Shown piece by piece: positions 12,095 to 21,516 of a DNA stretch of 64,000 nucleotides (its first letter is position 1; every line of letters starts with the position of its first letter). The translations under genes were made by a program, and so were the position numbers. The notes below the pieces were generated by a model. It was not told the origin of the DNA and ran no database searches. It was given only the letters and a program-made list of their open reading frames with translations. The stretch is taken from NCBI RefSeq assembly GCF_024679245.1, contig NC_090179.1, forward strand, positions 6,312,320 through 6,376,319, read 5' to 3'. The DNA comes from Pseudorasbora parva. Its lineage: Eukaryota; Chordata; Actinopteri; Cypriniformes; Gobionidae.

Positions 12095-13450
12095 CACAGC
12101 AAAAACTCCAGTGTTAAATTAACTCTCCTCAGAGTTTATTTGACTCCACACTCAAGAGTGTTAAAAGTAACTCTGAAGAAGTGTTAAAGGTAATGAGATA
12201 ATTAAGAGATTAATTAAGTGATGATTGGCCATTAGTGAAGACACCTGATGATAACAAGCAGAATCACTGAAGGACAGAGTCACCATTTTTAAGTCACCAT
12301 TATGGAGATCAGTGTTTGCTTTAGTTGGGCTCTTGACCCTTGGCTTTTTAACATTAGTTATTTTTTTTCTGGCTGCTTTAACTGTGTGTTTGGAACACAC
12401 ATTTTGGCAAAGAAAGCACAGAGAAACTCTGTTCAGGAGTTAGTGATGTTTTGATTAAGAATATTAACATAATCATCATTTAGTGACTGGATCAACTAAT
12501 ATCATACTGAGAAAGATTTCTAGCTATATGGGGCATGTTGATTTTACGTTATTAAATACAACAGCTCTGTGAAGTTATTAGGATGAGATTCTGCACACAA
12601 AAAAAAATTTCAAACTACTTAGTTGCGTTAGACACTCATAGACATCAATAATCAGTGTATGAATCTCAACAATGGTGACAAACAGCATATCAGATACACA
12701 GATCAACTCTGAACATCACAAAACAAGCTACTAAAAAGTCACATAAAACAGCAAAAATAAAATGGTGAGAATAGAAAGAAATCAGTAAATCAGTTCATCT
12801 TATAATTTATGCATGCTGCAATGCATGCTGGGAGCCATGGGCGAGTTTTGATTGGTGCACCCAGAATGCACTGCAAAAGCTTTTGATGGCCACCATTGTT
12901 GAGATTCATACGCTGATTATTGATATCTCTGTGTGGCTGAATGACAAGAGATTCAAACCTTATCTTTTTTTCTTTTTTTTTTAGAACAGAATCATTTTTA
13001 AAATCCCTCTGATTATATTGTAAACATCAGCTCTTATACTGTAGAATCACAGAGCTGTTGTAATCAATAAAGTAAACCTAACTCAAAGATTAGGCTCTAA
13101 ATGACACCAGTGATTCAGCTCATGATGATTATGTCAAAACATAACCATCAACACTTGATCACTTTTTCTCTGGACTTGTATGGCTGCTTTAAAACATCCA
13201 CATAAAGACTAATGTTATAAAGTCAAGAGCCCAACTAAAGCAAACACTGATCTCCATAATGGTGACTCTTTCCTTCAGTGGTTCTGCTTGTTATCATCAG
13301 GTGTCTTCACTAATGGACAATCATCACTTAATTAATCTCTTAATTATCTCATTACCTTTAACACTTCTTCAGAGTTACTTTTAACACTCTTGAGTGTGGA
13401 GCCAAATAAACTCTGAGGAGAGTTAATTTAACACTGGAGTTTTTGCTGTG
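12095..13450. mobile_element. Near-palindromic foldback MITE, 1,356 bp
   Basis: The left end CACAGCAAAAACTCCAGTGT (12095) is matched inverted at the right end (13450), with few mismatches for over 200 bp on each side. Further inverted blocks pair inside: about 12285-12350 with about 13215-13275, and about 12628-12675 with about 12888-12940. Almost the whole element could therefore fold on itself. The flanks are 'ccctg' and 'tgcag'; a 2-bp TG duplication is possible. No coding sequence was seen. The superfamily is not assigned. Confidence 0.8.
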
Positions 13451-13493
13451 TGCAGCTGAGCTACAGGCCCCGGTGGAGGAGATGCAGATCTAC

Positions 13494-13614
13494 CAGACAA
13501 AACATCCATTTTGTCTACTTTCCTTGACTTCTTTAATCAAGGCATGATCTAAAATGGCATCTAAGGTGATCTGTGACTGCTTGTCACACAGTTTCATGAG
13601 AAGATCCAGGGATA
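13494..13614 (-). CDS. Unrecognised gene, exon C (third of three seen)
   Basis: The acceptor is 'gtaaacttttacag|tatccctgg' on the minus strand. The frame, completed by one base from exon B, reads V-SLDLLMKLCDKQSQITLDA and continues ILDHALIKEVKES to ...NGCFV. The exon either ends at a weak donor CTG|GTAGAT (13493/13494) or is terminal, because in this frame a TAG stop follows one codon later (13490-13492). A helical, amphipathic composition is apparent. I do not recognise the family. The foldback MITE lies just 43 bp downstream. Confidence 0.5.
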
Positions 13615-13946
13615 CTGTAAAAGTTTACAGAAGAGAAGCGATTAATCAAGTTTATAGTTATTGACCCTCAGAAACAGATTTTGAGAAGGTAATGTTACCA
13701 TGAAACACACGGCTTTTGCTGCTGTTACTATGACATTCTCTGGATGCCCATGAACATTTACTCATTGCTAAACACTGTGTCAATCCGCTGTGTTTTACAC
13801 TTTTCTCCTCATGGTTTGACACTAAATGTTTTGCTGCCACTTGAGTCAGAACTTGTGTTCTTGTACTTGTGTTATTTCTATTTTGTTCTTGTTATTGGTC
13901 TCACCTTTGGACATTCTTTATGTGTTATTTTGTTCTTTAGTCTCAC

Positions 13947-14066
13947 CTTCGGACAGATTTATTTTCCGATAGGAAATTCTTTCGACCAGCTTTTCCAGCA
14001 GTAGGCACAAGAGATCAGTCACAGTCTGAACAATGGCCTCTGCAGTTAAAACAGGTTCATCATCTA
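13947..14066 (-). CDS. Unrecognised gene, exon B
   Basis: The acceptor is 'tgtgttgctcacag|tagatgatg' and the donor is 'tccgaag|gtgagact'. The 120 bp give two bases, 39 codons and one base, which match the phases of exons A and C exactly. The peptide starts DDEPVLTAEAIVQTVTDLL and continues through LEKLVERISYRKINLSE. The acceptor lies only 23 bp from the end of the 9-kb hAT element at 14090. No function is assigned. Confidence 0.55.
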
Positions 14067-14081
14067 CTGTGAGCAACACAT

Positions 14082-14089
14082 GTTCAGCG
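14082..14089. repeat. 8-bp target duplication of the 9-kb hAT, left copy
   Basis: GTTCAGCG at 14082-14089 and again at 23167-23174, directly abutting the element ends. An 8-bp duplication is diagnostic of hAT transposons. Confidence 0.9.
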
Positions 14090-14908
14090 CAGGGCCGGAC
14101 TGGGACACAATTTCAGGCCGGGAAATGCTACACCCATCCGGGCCAATATGCACCTAAAATAAAATGTAGAAACACAGACAACCCTATTTTTTATCTAAAT
14201 AATTAAAGGCTTTATTTCGAACGGTACCCACACTTCCCTTTTCCTTTTCTTAATTTTCCCTAATATCTCTCTGTCTCCCATCTATTTTTGTACAAATCAG
14301 CGTATTATATTTAAGGCAAAATATTGTTTTTATGTTTTTAACTTAAAAATTGTTTTATTAAATATCCAAAATTTAGCAACACTATATTACATACAATATG
14401 TAAAAAAGAAAAAGTTTCTTATTTTGCTTCTACACCTCACAAATGGGCAGACATAGGTCTCAATCAGCTCCCTAGTTCAGTAGTCACCCCACGGACTAAA
14501 TCCCTGATCAGTGCTCTGCCTACCAAACTAGTTAGCTGATTGAGACGCACCCATAATTTTCTAAATAAATGTCAAAATGTATTCAATAATAAACTACATT
14601 TCCCTTTCGGGGAACTCGAGCTGCGTCGAAACGCTGTGAGAACGCCTCTGTGTTAATGCGTCGTGAAGCGCCTGTAGAACCATTCCATCGGAAAAAAGAT
14701 CGATCGTCGGCGCGATGACGTCATCGACCGGAAGCTATAAAGCGTCCGTGAAAACAAACAGGAACTAGCTTCTGAGCCTTCAGCAAGCGATCTGTGTGAA
14801 CCTGTCTGTCTATTTGGTGTTTTTGTCTGTCTATATTCAGAGATTTTCCACCCTTTTTGTTAAATATCCATATATTAACAAGAAGAAGAGAAAATAAAAT
14901 AGATAGAA

Positions 14909-16387
14909 ATGGCGAGTGAGAGCAGCAATTTCAGAAAGTGTGTTCCTCCCTGCCCACGCTACATCACGGGTGGGGACACACACTCTCTCTGTGTTGCATG
15001 CTTGGAAGCGCAGCATGCCCAGGCAGCCCTCGAGGGGGCTGCTTGCGAGCATTGCGAGAGATTACCGCTGAGAACGCTGCGCTCCCGCCGGGCACTCTTC
15101 GAGGAGGGTGCCTCGGCTCGTGTTCCCCGCGGCTCTGGTCCCGCTGCCGCCGAGGCGGAACGGAGGCTGCAGTCGTGGGGATCACAATTGGATGTTGCAG
15201 AGGGGTTAGAGACGGGCGCTGCCTTATCTCTGCCCTCACCTGCACCATCCAGCGGCTCTTCTCGGGGCATGGAAGCACGCATGGCGGTTTCTTCCCCCCC
15301 GAGAGAGTCGCCGGTGCTTCAATTGTCCAGCTCTGAGGAGGTGGACATTGAAAGCATCGAGACTGAAGACTCGCCACTTCAGTCCCCTGCATGCGAGGAG
15401 CTCGTTGAGGTTCTGACGCGAGCTGTGGCCAGGCTTAATATCGACTGGCCAGCTGAGAGATTTGAGGCAGGAAGAAAGCGTGTAAGCAAGCTAGACGAAA
15501 GATTCCTGCCTTCTCGAGCTTCAGAACCTCAGCGACGGGGCCTGCCGTTCTTCCATGATCTGCACACTGAGGTGGCGAGATCATGGAGGAGACCGGCATC
15601 ATATCGAGTTTTCAGCCCGCAGACTTCGGTCTACAGCAACATCGCCGGGCTGAAACAGTATGGTTATGGGGCGATGCCAAAGGTTGAAGAGACGCTCGCG
15701 AGCCATCTCTCGCCTTCCTCGGCGTCGTCCCTTAAGGCCCCGACTTTGCCCACCAGACCCCTTAAAACAACGTTGGCGCTGGTGGGTAAAGCGTACTCGG
15801 CAGCGGGTCAAGCTGCTGCATGCCTGCACACTATGGCTATCGTGCAGGCATATCAGGCTGACCTGCTGAGGGATTTGGACAGTAGTGATGTCGTGGGGGG
15901 AGATATAGTAGCCGAATTACGTACATCTGCGGATTTAGCTCTCCGGGCCACCAAAGAGACGGCCAGATGTGTTGGCCGCTCTATGGCAGCATTGGTGGCC
16001 ACGGAGAGGCATTTATGGCCAAACCCCACAGACATCAAGGAGAGGGAGAAAGCTTTCCTGCTTGATGCGCCGCTTTCTCCTGGAGGCCTCTTCGGTGACG
16101 CAGTTCACACTGTCACCGAGAGGTTCCAGGAGTCGAAAAAGCAAGCTGCGGCGCTTAGGCAGTTCCTCCCTCTCCGTGTCCAGGTCCCTGGGGCTGCTGC
16201 TGACATCAAGCAGCCCAAACCGAGTACGAGCGCCTCGCACAGGGCAAAACAAAAGCAGAGCGTCGCTACCCGAACTCCCCCTCAGCGCGGGGACGAGGGG
16301 CGGCGCTCTCAGACGAGGCCTTCGAGGGGCAGGGCTGATCTGAGGACAGTCCTGATCGCCAAGAAGGCCTCGTCGAAGCGTTCCTGA
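14909..16387 (+). CDS. DIRS ORF1, gag-like protein (492 aa)
   Basis: Opens at ATG 14909 about 130 bp after the terminal repeat and stays open for 492 codons. The N-terminus has paired cysteines (C-x3-C near residues 11-15, C-x2-C near 28-31, C-x2-C near 46-49) suggesting a zinc-binding fold. An acidic Ser/Glu-rich stretch follows (about 135-165), then a helical region (about 165-420) and a basic Lys/Arg/Ser tail. The position before RT, and the architecture, fit the structural protein of fish DIRS elements. I assign it by context and composition; no catalytic motif is expected. The frame is intact, so the copy is young or the frame constrained. Confidence 0.75.
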   Translation: MASESSNFRKCVPPCPRYITGGDTHSLCVACLEAQHAQAALEGAACEHCERLPLRTLRSRRALFEEGASARVPRGSGPAAAEAERRLQSWGSQLDVAEGLETGAALSLPSPAPSSGSSRGMEARMAVSSPPRESPVLQLSSSEEVDIESIETEDSPLQSPACEELVEVLTRAVARLNIDWPAERFEAGRKRVSKLDERFLPSRASEPQRRGLPFFHDLHTEVARSWRRPASYRVFSPQTSVYSNIAGLKQYGYGAMPKVEETLASHLSPSSASSLKAPTLPTRPLKTTLALVGKAYSAAGQAAACLHTMAIVQAYQADLLRDLDSSDVVGGDIVAELRTSADLALRATKETARCVGRSMAALVATERHLWPNPTDIKEREKAFLLDAPLSPGGLFGDAVHTVTERFQESKKQAAALRQFLPLRVQVPGAAADIKQPKPSTSASHRAKQKQSVATRTPPQRGDEGRRSQTRPSRGRADLRTVLIAKKASSKRS

Positions 16388-16435
16388 CGCCAGAAGCGTC
16401 AGGACGCTGAGGGTGGTTCCCCCCGTAGGGAAACG

Positions 16436-18121
16436 GTGTTTACCCCTGCCAACGGTACCCGTTTCCCTGCGGCACCCTCGGGGGGCCGCGCTGTCAACCC
16501 TGCCGCAATGCCGGGGCGCAGTCGGTCTCCGCGCGCAACACCCGAGGGTGGTCCGCGCCCCCCTCGGGGGGCCCCCGAGCAGTCAAGTCAGTCGTTCCCT
16601 GCCGGTCCGCCGCTTCAGGGCACTGTGCTTGTTGCTCAAAGTACACCAGAGGCCAGCCTCGAGAGGCTGGTTCCCTTAGTAGATTTTCTAGACGAGTGGA
16701 AACGTCTATCAAATATATCTCATTGGGTCCTGCAGATAATAGAAAAGGGGTACGCCATTCAATTCAAAAGTCGGCCACCTCCTTTCAGCGGTGTCCTACC
16801 TACAGAGGTGGGCCCGGAGCAGGCTCTGGTTATGGCACAGGAAGTACAGACACTCCTGCAAAAAGGGGCTATAGAGAGGGTTCCCCCTCCCAGCAGGGAG
16901 TGTGGGTTTTACAGCCGTTACTTCATCGTGCCGAAGAAGGATGGGGGCTTACGGCCGATATTAGATCTGCGTCTACTAAATCACTCGGTGGCCAAGCTCA
17001 AGTTCAAGATGCTCACACTCAGACAGATTGTGTCGCAGATCAAACTAGAGGATTGGTTTGTCACCATAGACCTCAAAGATGCGTATTTTCATGTCTCCAT
17101 CCTTCCACATCACAGGAAGTTTCTCAGGTTTGCCTTCGGGGGAGAGGCATACCAATATCGAGTACTTCCTTTCGGTCTAGCACTGTCACCCCGCACATTC
17201 ACCAAGTGTGTGGATGCAGCTCTGGCGCCGTTGCGTCTGCAGGGCATCCGCATACTGAATTATATCGACGACTGGCTGATTCTAGCGAATACAGAGCAGA
17301 TGGCGGTTCAGCATCGAGATGCTGTTCTCGCGCATATGTCGAAGTTGGGGTTGAGGCTGAACGCCAAGAAGAGTGTGCTTTCTCCGGCTCAGAGAACCAC
17401 TTTTCTAGGTGTGAACTGGGATTCGGTAATAATGTGGGCGCAATTATCGCCAACACGCATAGCATCGATCCTGGCAGCAGTCAAAGAACAGAAGCTAGGC
17501 CGGGCCGTCACTGTGAAACAGTTCCAGAAACTGTTAGGTCTCATGGCAGCAGCGTCCAATGTAATACCTCTTGGCCTACTGTACATGAGGCCACTGCAGT
17601 GGTGGCTCAAAACAAAGGGATTCTCCCCGAGGGGAAATCCGCTCCGCACGATCACAGTCACGCGGCGATGCCTACGTGCTCTGGTCATGTGGAAAAACCC
17701 GGGGTTTCTATCTCAGGGTCCCGTGTTAGGGGCTCATGTTCGTCGCGTAACGCTAACGACAGATGCCTCTCTCACGGGCTGGGGGGCGACCATGAGTGGT
17801 CGCTCATCCCAGGGTCTATGGCAGGAACATCAGCGGCACTGGCACATAAATCGGCTAGAGATGCTCGCAGTGTTTCTTGCATTGAAACAGTTCCTGCCCG
17901 ACCTCAGGGGCCACCATGTGCTAGTCAGGACAGACAACACGTCGGTGGTCGCCTATATAAATCACCAGGGGGGTCTGAGGTCTCGTCCATTGGACAAATT
18001 GGCACATCGGATCCTCCTGTGGGCCCAAGGGAAATTGCTGTCAATCTGGGCAGTATATATCCCGGGGGTCCTGAATCAGGAATCAGCCATGGTACAGGAG
18101 TGGCCGAGGCTACCTCTGTAA
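16436..18121 (+). pseudogene. DIRS ORF2, reverse transcriptase plus RNase H, truncated (561 aa)
   Basis: The RT domain spans about residues 75-330. It has the fingers motif VPKKDGGLRPILDLRLLN, the DLKDAYFHV block, and the catalytic YIDD box at residues 276-279. RNase H follows with TTDAS (D443), NRLEML (E475) and RTDNTS (D500). It then reaches PGVLNQESA, where such proteins usually carry a fourth acidic residue in an AD-x-LSR context. That block is missing and the sequence jumps to WPRLPL, suggesting an in-frame deletion. The frame stops at TAA 18119-18121, inside the left target duplication of the inserted hAT-like element. The duplicated copy at 20096 has C instead of A, so the stop is a later point change. 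The likely true tail resumes at 20098. Confidence 0.85.
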
Positions 18122-18127
18122 GCCTTC

Positions 18128-20095
18128 CAAGGTTATTTTCGTAAACGAAAACTGAAACTAAGACTAAAACTATTGGTCAAAAAACATTTTCGTAAACTGA
18201 TATAAAATTTAAAAATCTGAATAAATAAAAAACTAAAACTAAACGAAACTAACTACTCTTACTAAAAAACTAACTGAAATAAAATAATAATTAGCAAAAA
18301 TAAATATTCGTTTTCGTTATTAATAAGCTCTCTTTAATGTGGTGGAAAATCTGACTGTGGCGGTTGAGGGAGTGTCTATTGCGCAACTGCGCGTGAAGTG
18401 AGTTGAGGAGATTAACCGCTGTCCTGTGACGGACGCGTGCAGACGGTGCAGAGAGTCAACACATCGCTAGTCTTAAACGGCAGTTCACAAAGAATCAACG
18501 CGTCCGTGGCAGTGAAATGGGAAATAACACAAGGTGAGATGCACGTTGAACTTCTTTTAAGCTCACTGTTTTAGAATGCCGTTTCTTACGTGACGAGAGA
18601 TGCAGGCGCAAAAGTCAGCAACTATATTAGCAAATAACGTTACTAGCCTACTGTGCGTTTGAGATTTCATGTTTGCATAATATTGACAGGCTCAAAGGTG
18701 TTATCATAATCATTTACTACTAATAATATTATTATCTGTGTGGAGACATTTCCCCACAAAGTAGGGAATACCAGGACACACACACACACAGGTTTGTTTC
18801 ACTATATAAGTGAGGACATTGTATGGACTTCCATTGATTTTATATCAGGTTAATGATATTTTCTATCCCCTAACCCAACCCCTATCCCTAAGCCTACCCA
18901 TCACAAGAACGTGCAAAACAATAGATTTAAATAAAAACATGTTTTGGCCGATTTATAAGCCTTTTTAACTAGTGAGGACCAGTCAAATGTCCTTATTAGT
19001 CAGTTATCATAATATTTTACTAGATAAGTGAGGACATTGGTCCCCTTTACAATTATAGCACAACAAACACACACGCACACACACACATGTCTGGTGCGTG
19101 TGGGGACTTGCCATATAGACGTAATGGTTTTTATACCATACAGACCATATTTTCTATCCCCCTACACTGCCCCTGCCCCTAAACCTACCCATCACAGGAA
19201 ACTTTCTACATTTTTACATTTTCAATAGAACTCATTATGTATGATTTATAAGCTTTTGTACCCATGGGGACCTCAATTTAGGTCCCCACGGTGACACGAG
19301 TCCCCATGAGTCTGTGTGCATTCAGGTTGAAGTCCTCACCAGGCTAGAAAAACATGTACACACACACACACACACACACACTCTCACACACACACACACA
19401 CACTCTCACACACACACACACACACAGAGCAAAACTGCTAGCCTACATTGTACTACTGAAGAAATTAAAATAAGCTTTTAATTGTTTAACAATATTTCAT
19501 CTGCTATGAGTGAGTTTGTCTGGAATTTATAATTTTTACTTTTATATTTGACGTTGCATCTATTTTGTTCTTTAAGATAGATCCTCTGAGTATTAGCCTA
19601 TGTCAAAAATATCAAATATAATTTTTTAATATCAAAATATAATTTCTTTCATTTTTAATCTCCAGATCGTTGTTTGTATAGGTCATAGTTTGACTCAAGC
19701 TTTTTTGCTCAAAGGTGAAGACCCAACTTTATGCATGTTTTGTAAGACCTTCCTGGGTTTAAACAATAATGCTTGTTTATCAAGTTATTTCACTTAAGGA
19801 TGTTTAGTAAGATTAAACTCTAATATGTGCAAACATTAAACTTTGCTGAAATTAAAAACCTTGATTTGGTCTCTACACTTCATTATGGTAACTCTGCTAA
19901 ACTATAATTACTAAAACTAAAACTGAAACTAAATAAATAAAAACTAAATAGAAATGTATTTGCAAAATAAAAACTAAACTAAAACTAGCAAAACCATTTG
20001 TAAAACTAACTAAAACTAAACTGAAATTTGTAGCAAAATTGAAAACGATAATAAAATAAAAACTAATTTAAAAAAGCGAAACTATAATAACCTTG
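18128..20095. mobile_element. hAT-like non-autonomous element, 1,968 bp
   Basis: The ends are CAAGGTTATTTTCG (18128) and, inverted, CAAGGTTATTATAG (20095). The subterminal zones are made of 'aaaactaaaactgaaact' words in both orientations. The flanks AAGCCTTC (18120-18127) and ACGCCTTC (20096-20103) form an 8-bp duplication with one difference. The interior holds two (CA)n-rich 'gtgaggacatt...gtccccac' repeat copies at about 18720-19430. No transposase was seen. It interrupts ORF2 of the DIRS element. Confidence 0.75.
18720..19435. repeat. Dispersed (CA)n-associated 'ggggac' repeat, two copies
   Basis: Two tandem-like copies contain 'gtgaggacatt', 'ttttctatcccc', 'cctacccatcacag' and 'ggtccccac', each next to CA tracts (18778-18791, 19067-19087, 19357-19427). 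Related copies lie in axl introns at about 44380-44650, 45060-45290 and 54025-54265. Confidence 0.7.
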
Positions 20096-20097
20096 AC

Positions 20098-20349
20098 GCC
20101 TTCCCCCCGATTGTCTTGCTTCCAGGAGTTCTGGAGAGGGTACACCGGGACGGGGCCCAGGTACTTCTAGTGGCTCCGTACTGGCCGACCCGAGTATGGT
20201 TTTCGGACCTGATATCTCTCCTGGAAGGCTCTCCGATGGAGATTCCGACCAGGAGGGATCTACTCTCTCAGGCGGGTGGGAGATTCCTGCACCCACGGCC
20301 GGAGATGTGGAAACTGTGGGCCTGGCCTCTGAGGGGGCTAGGCTCATAG
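20098..20349 (+). pseudogene. Detached C-terminal tail of DIRS ORF2
   Basis: Starts right after the hAT-like insertion in the ORF2 frame (AFPPIVLLPGVLERV) and runs through VAPYWPTRVWFSDLISLL to the stop at 20349. This Pro/Trp-rich tail is typical of the DIRS RT protein just before the recombinase. It overlaps the recombinase ORF (from 20196) in another frame for about 150 bp, as is usual in these elements. Because of the insertion it is no longer joined to its RT domain. Confidence 0.7.
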
Positions 20350-21350
20350 AGGAAGGTCTCTCGGCTGAGGTTGTAGAGACCATCCTTCACTCCAGAGCTC
20401 CATCCACGAGGAAGCTGTACGCTCTGAAATGGAAACTTTTCTCAGCATGGTGCAGAGAACGCCAGTGGGACCCAGTTAACTGCCCGGTTGGTACAGTGCT
20501 GGAGTTCCTGCAGGCAAGGTTCTCGGCAGGGTTGACCCCCTCCACAATAAAGGTGTACGTGGCGGCCTTGGGTGCCTTCCACGTCCCTTTCGGTGGAGTG
20601 TCTTTGGGAAGACACCCTCTAATTACACGCTTCCTCCGTGGCACTTTGAGGTTAAGGCCGGCTATGCACTCGAGGGTCCCAGCATGGGACTTGGCCATTG
20701 TCTTGAGGGGCTTGTCTGGGCCACCGTTCGAACCTTTAGAGGAGGTCTCGGACAAGTTCCTCACCCTAAAAACCATCTTTCTTTTGGCCATTTCATCTCT
20801 CAAAAGAATAGGAGATATTCAGTCCCTGTCTGTAGCACCCTCATGTTTAGAGTTTGCGCCTGGGATGGTGAAAGCCTTTCTGCATCCCAGGCCGGGTTAT
20901 GTCCCCAAGGTTCCTACAAGCCCACGGGGCCCCATCACTCTCCAAGCCTTCTGTCCTCCTCCGTTCTCGACATCAGACCAGGAAAGATTAAATCTGCTGT
21001 GCCCTGTTAGGGCGTTGGATACTTATGTCCACAGAGCTGCCCTGTGGAGAAAGACTGATCAGTTATTTGTCTGTTTCGGGCCCCCTAAGAAAGGGGCCCC
21101 TGTATCTAAGCAGAGGATGAGCAAGTGGGTGGTCGAGGCCATTTCACTTGCTTACGAGGCGGCCGGGCAGCCGTCTCCACTGGCTGTCCGGGCGCATTCT
21201 ACCAGGGGTATGGCTGCTTCGAAAGCACTCTTGTCGGGGGCTTCCCTCCACGATATTTGCAACGCGGCCGGATGGTCGTCTCCATTAACCTTCGTCAGGT
21301 TCTACGAACTAGACCTGGCATCTACTGTTGGGGCGCAGGTACTCTCGTAA
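20196..21350 (+). CDS. DIRS tyrosine recombinase (384 aa)
   Basis: This is a phage-integrase-like tyrosine recombinase that would insert the circular DIRS DNA. An N-terminal core-binding region (about residues 60-150, STRKLYALKWKLFSAWC and so on) precedes the catalytic domain. Catalytic residues visible are R204 in SLKRIGD, H334-x-x-R337 in AHSTRG, W360 in AAGWSS, and Y370 in FVRFYELD. All of the R-HxxR-W-Y set is present and the frame is uninterrupted. The true start may be downstream of 20196, because the first 50 or so codons overlap the tail of ORF2. Confidence 0.85.
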   Translation: MVFGPDISPGRLSDGDSDQEGSTLSGGWEIPAPTAGDVETVGLASEGARLIEEGLSAEVVETILHSRAPSTRKLYALKWKLFSAWCRERQWDPVNCPVGTVLEFLQARFSAGLTPSTIKVYVAALGAFHVPFGGVSLGRHPLITRFLRGTLRLRPAMHSRVPAWDLAIVLRGLSGPPFEPLEEVSDKFLTLKTIFLLAISSLKRIGDIQSLSVAPSCLEFAPGMVKAFLHPRPGYVPKVPTSPRGPITLQAFCPPPFSTSDQERLNLLCPVRALDTYVHRAALWRKTDQLFVCFGPPKKGAPVSKQRMSKWVVEAISLAYEAAGQPSPLAVRAHSTRGMAASKALLSGASLHDICNAAGWSSPLTFVRFYELDLASTVGAQVLS

Positions 21351-21412
21351 CCGTGTGCGCTTCGGCTTCACACATACAAGACACTTGGTCCTATGGCGAT
21401 GTGGGTATAAGC

Positions 21413-21516
21413 GTTCTCACAGCGTTTCGACGCAGCTCGAGTTCCCCGAAAGGGAACGTCTCAGGTTACGTATGTAACCCTAGTTCCCTGAGGGAACGAG
21501 ACGCTGCGTCGCTCTG
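21413..21516. repeat. DIRS internal complementary region
   Basis: The first part ('cagctcgagttccccgaaag') is the reverse complement of the left end at 14600-14625. The second part ('cgtctcaggttacgtatgta' onward) is the reverse complement of the right end at about 21705-21760. It thus carries both outer edges back to back, the template arrangement used in DIRS replication. Confidence 0.85.

Noticed and set aside
11908..12102. Minus-strand ORF just downstream of exon C and the foldback MITE
   Set aside because: The frame and phase could not be linked to exon C by a convincing acceptor, and the composition is not distinctive.
16696..18144. 482-codon plus-strand ORF overlapping DIRS ORF2
   Set aside because: The other frame carries the YIDD and RNase H motifs; this one is a frame shadow.
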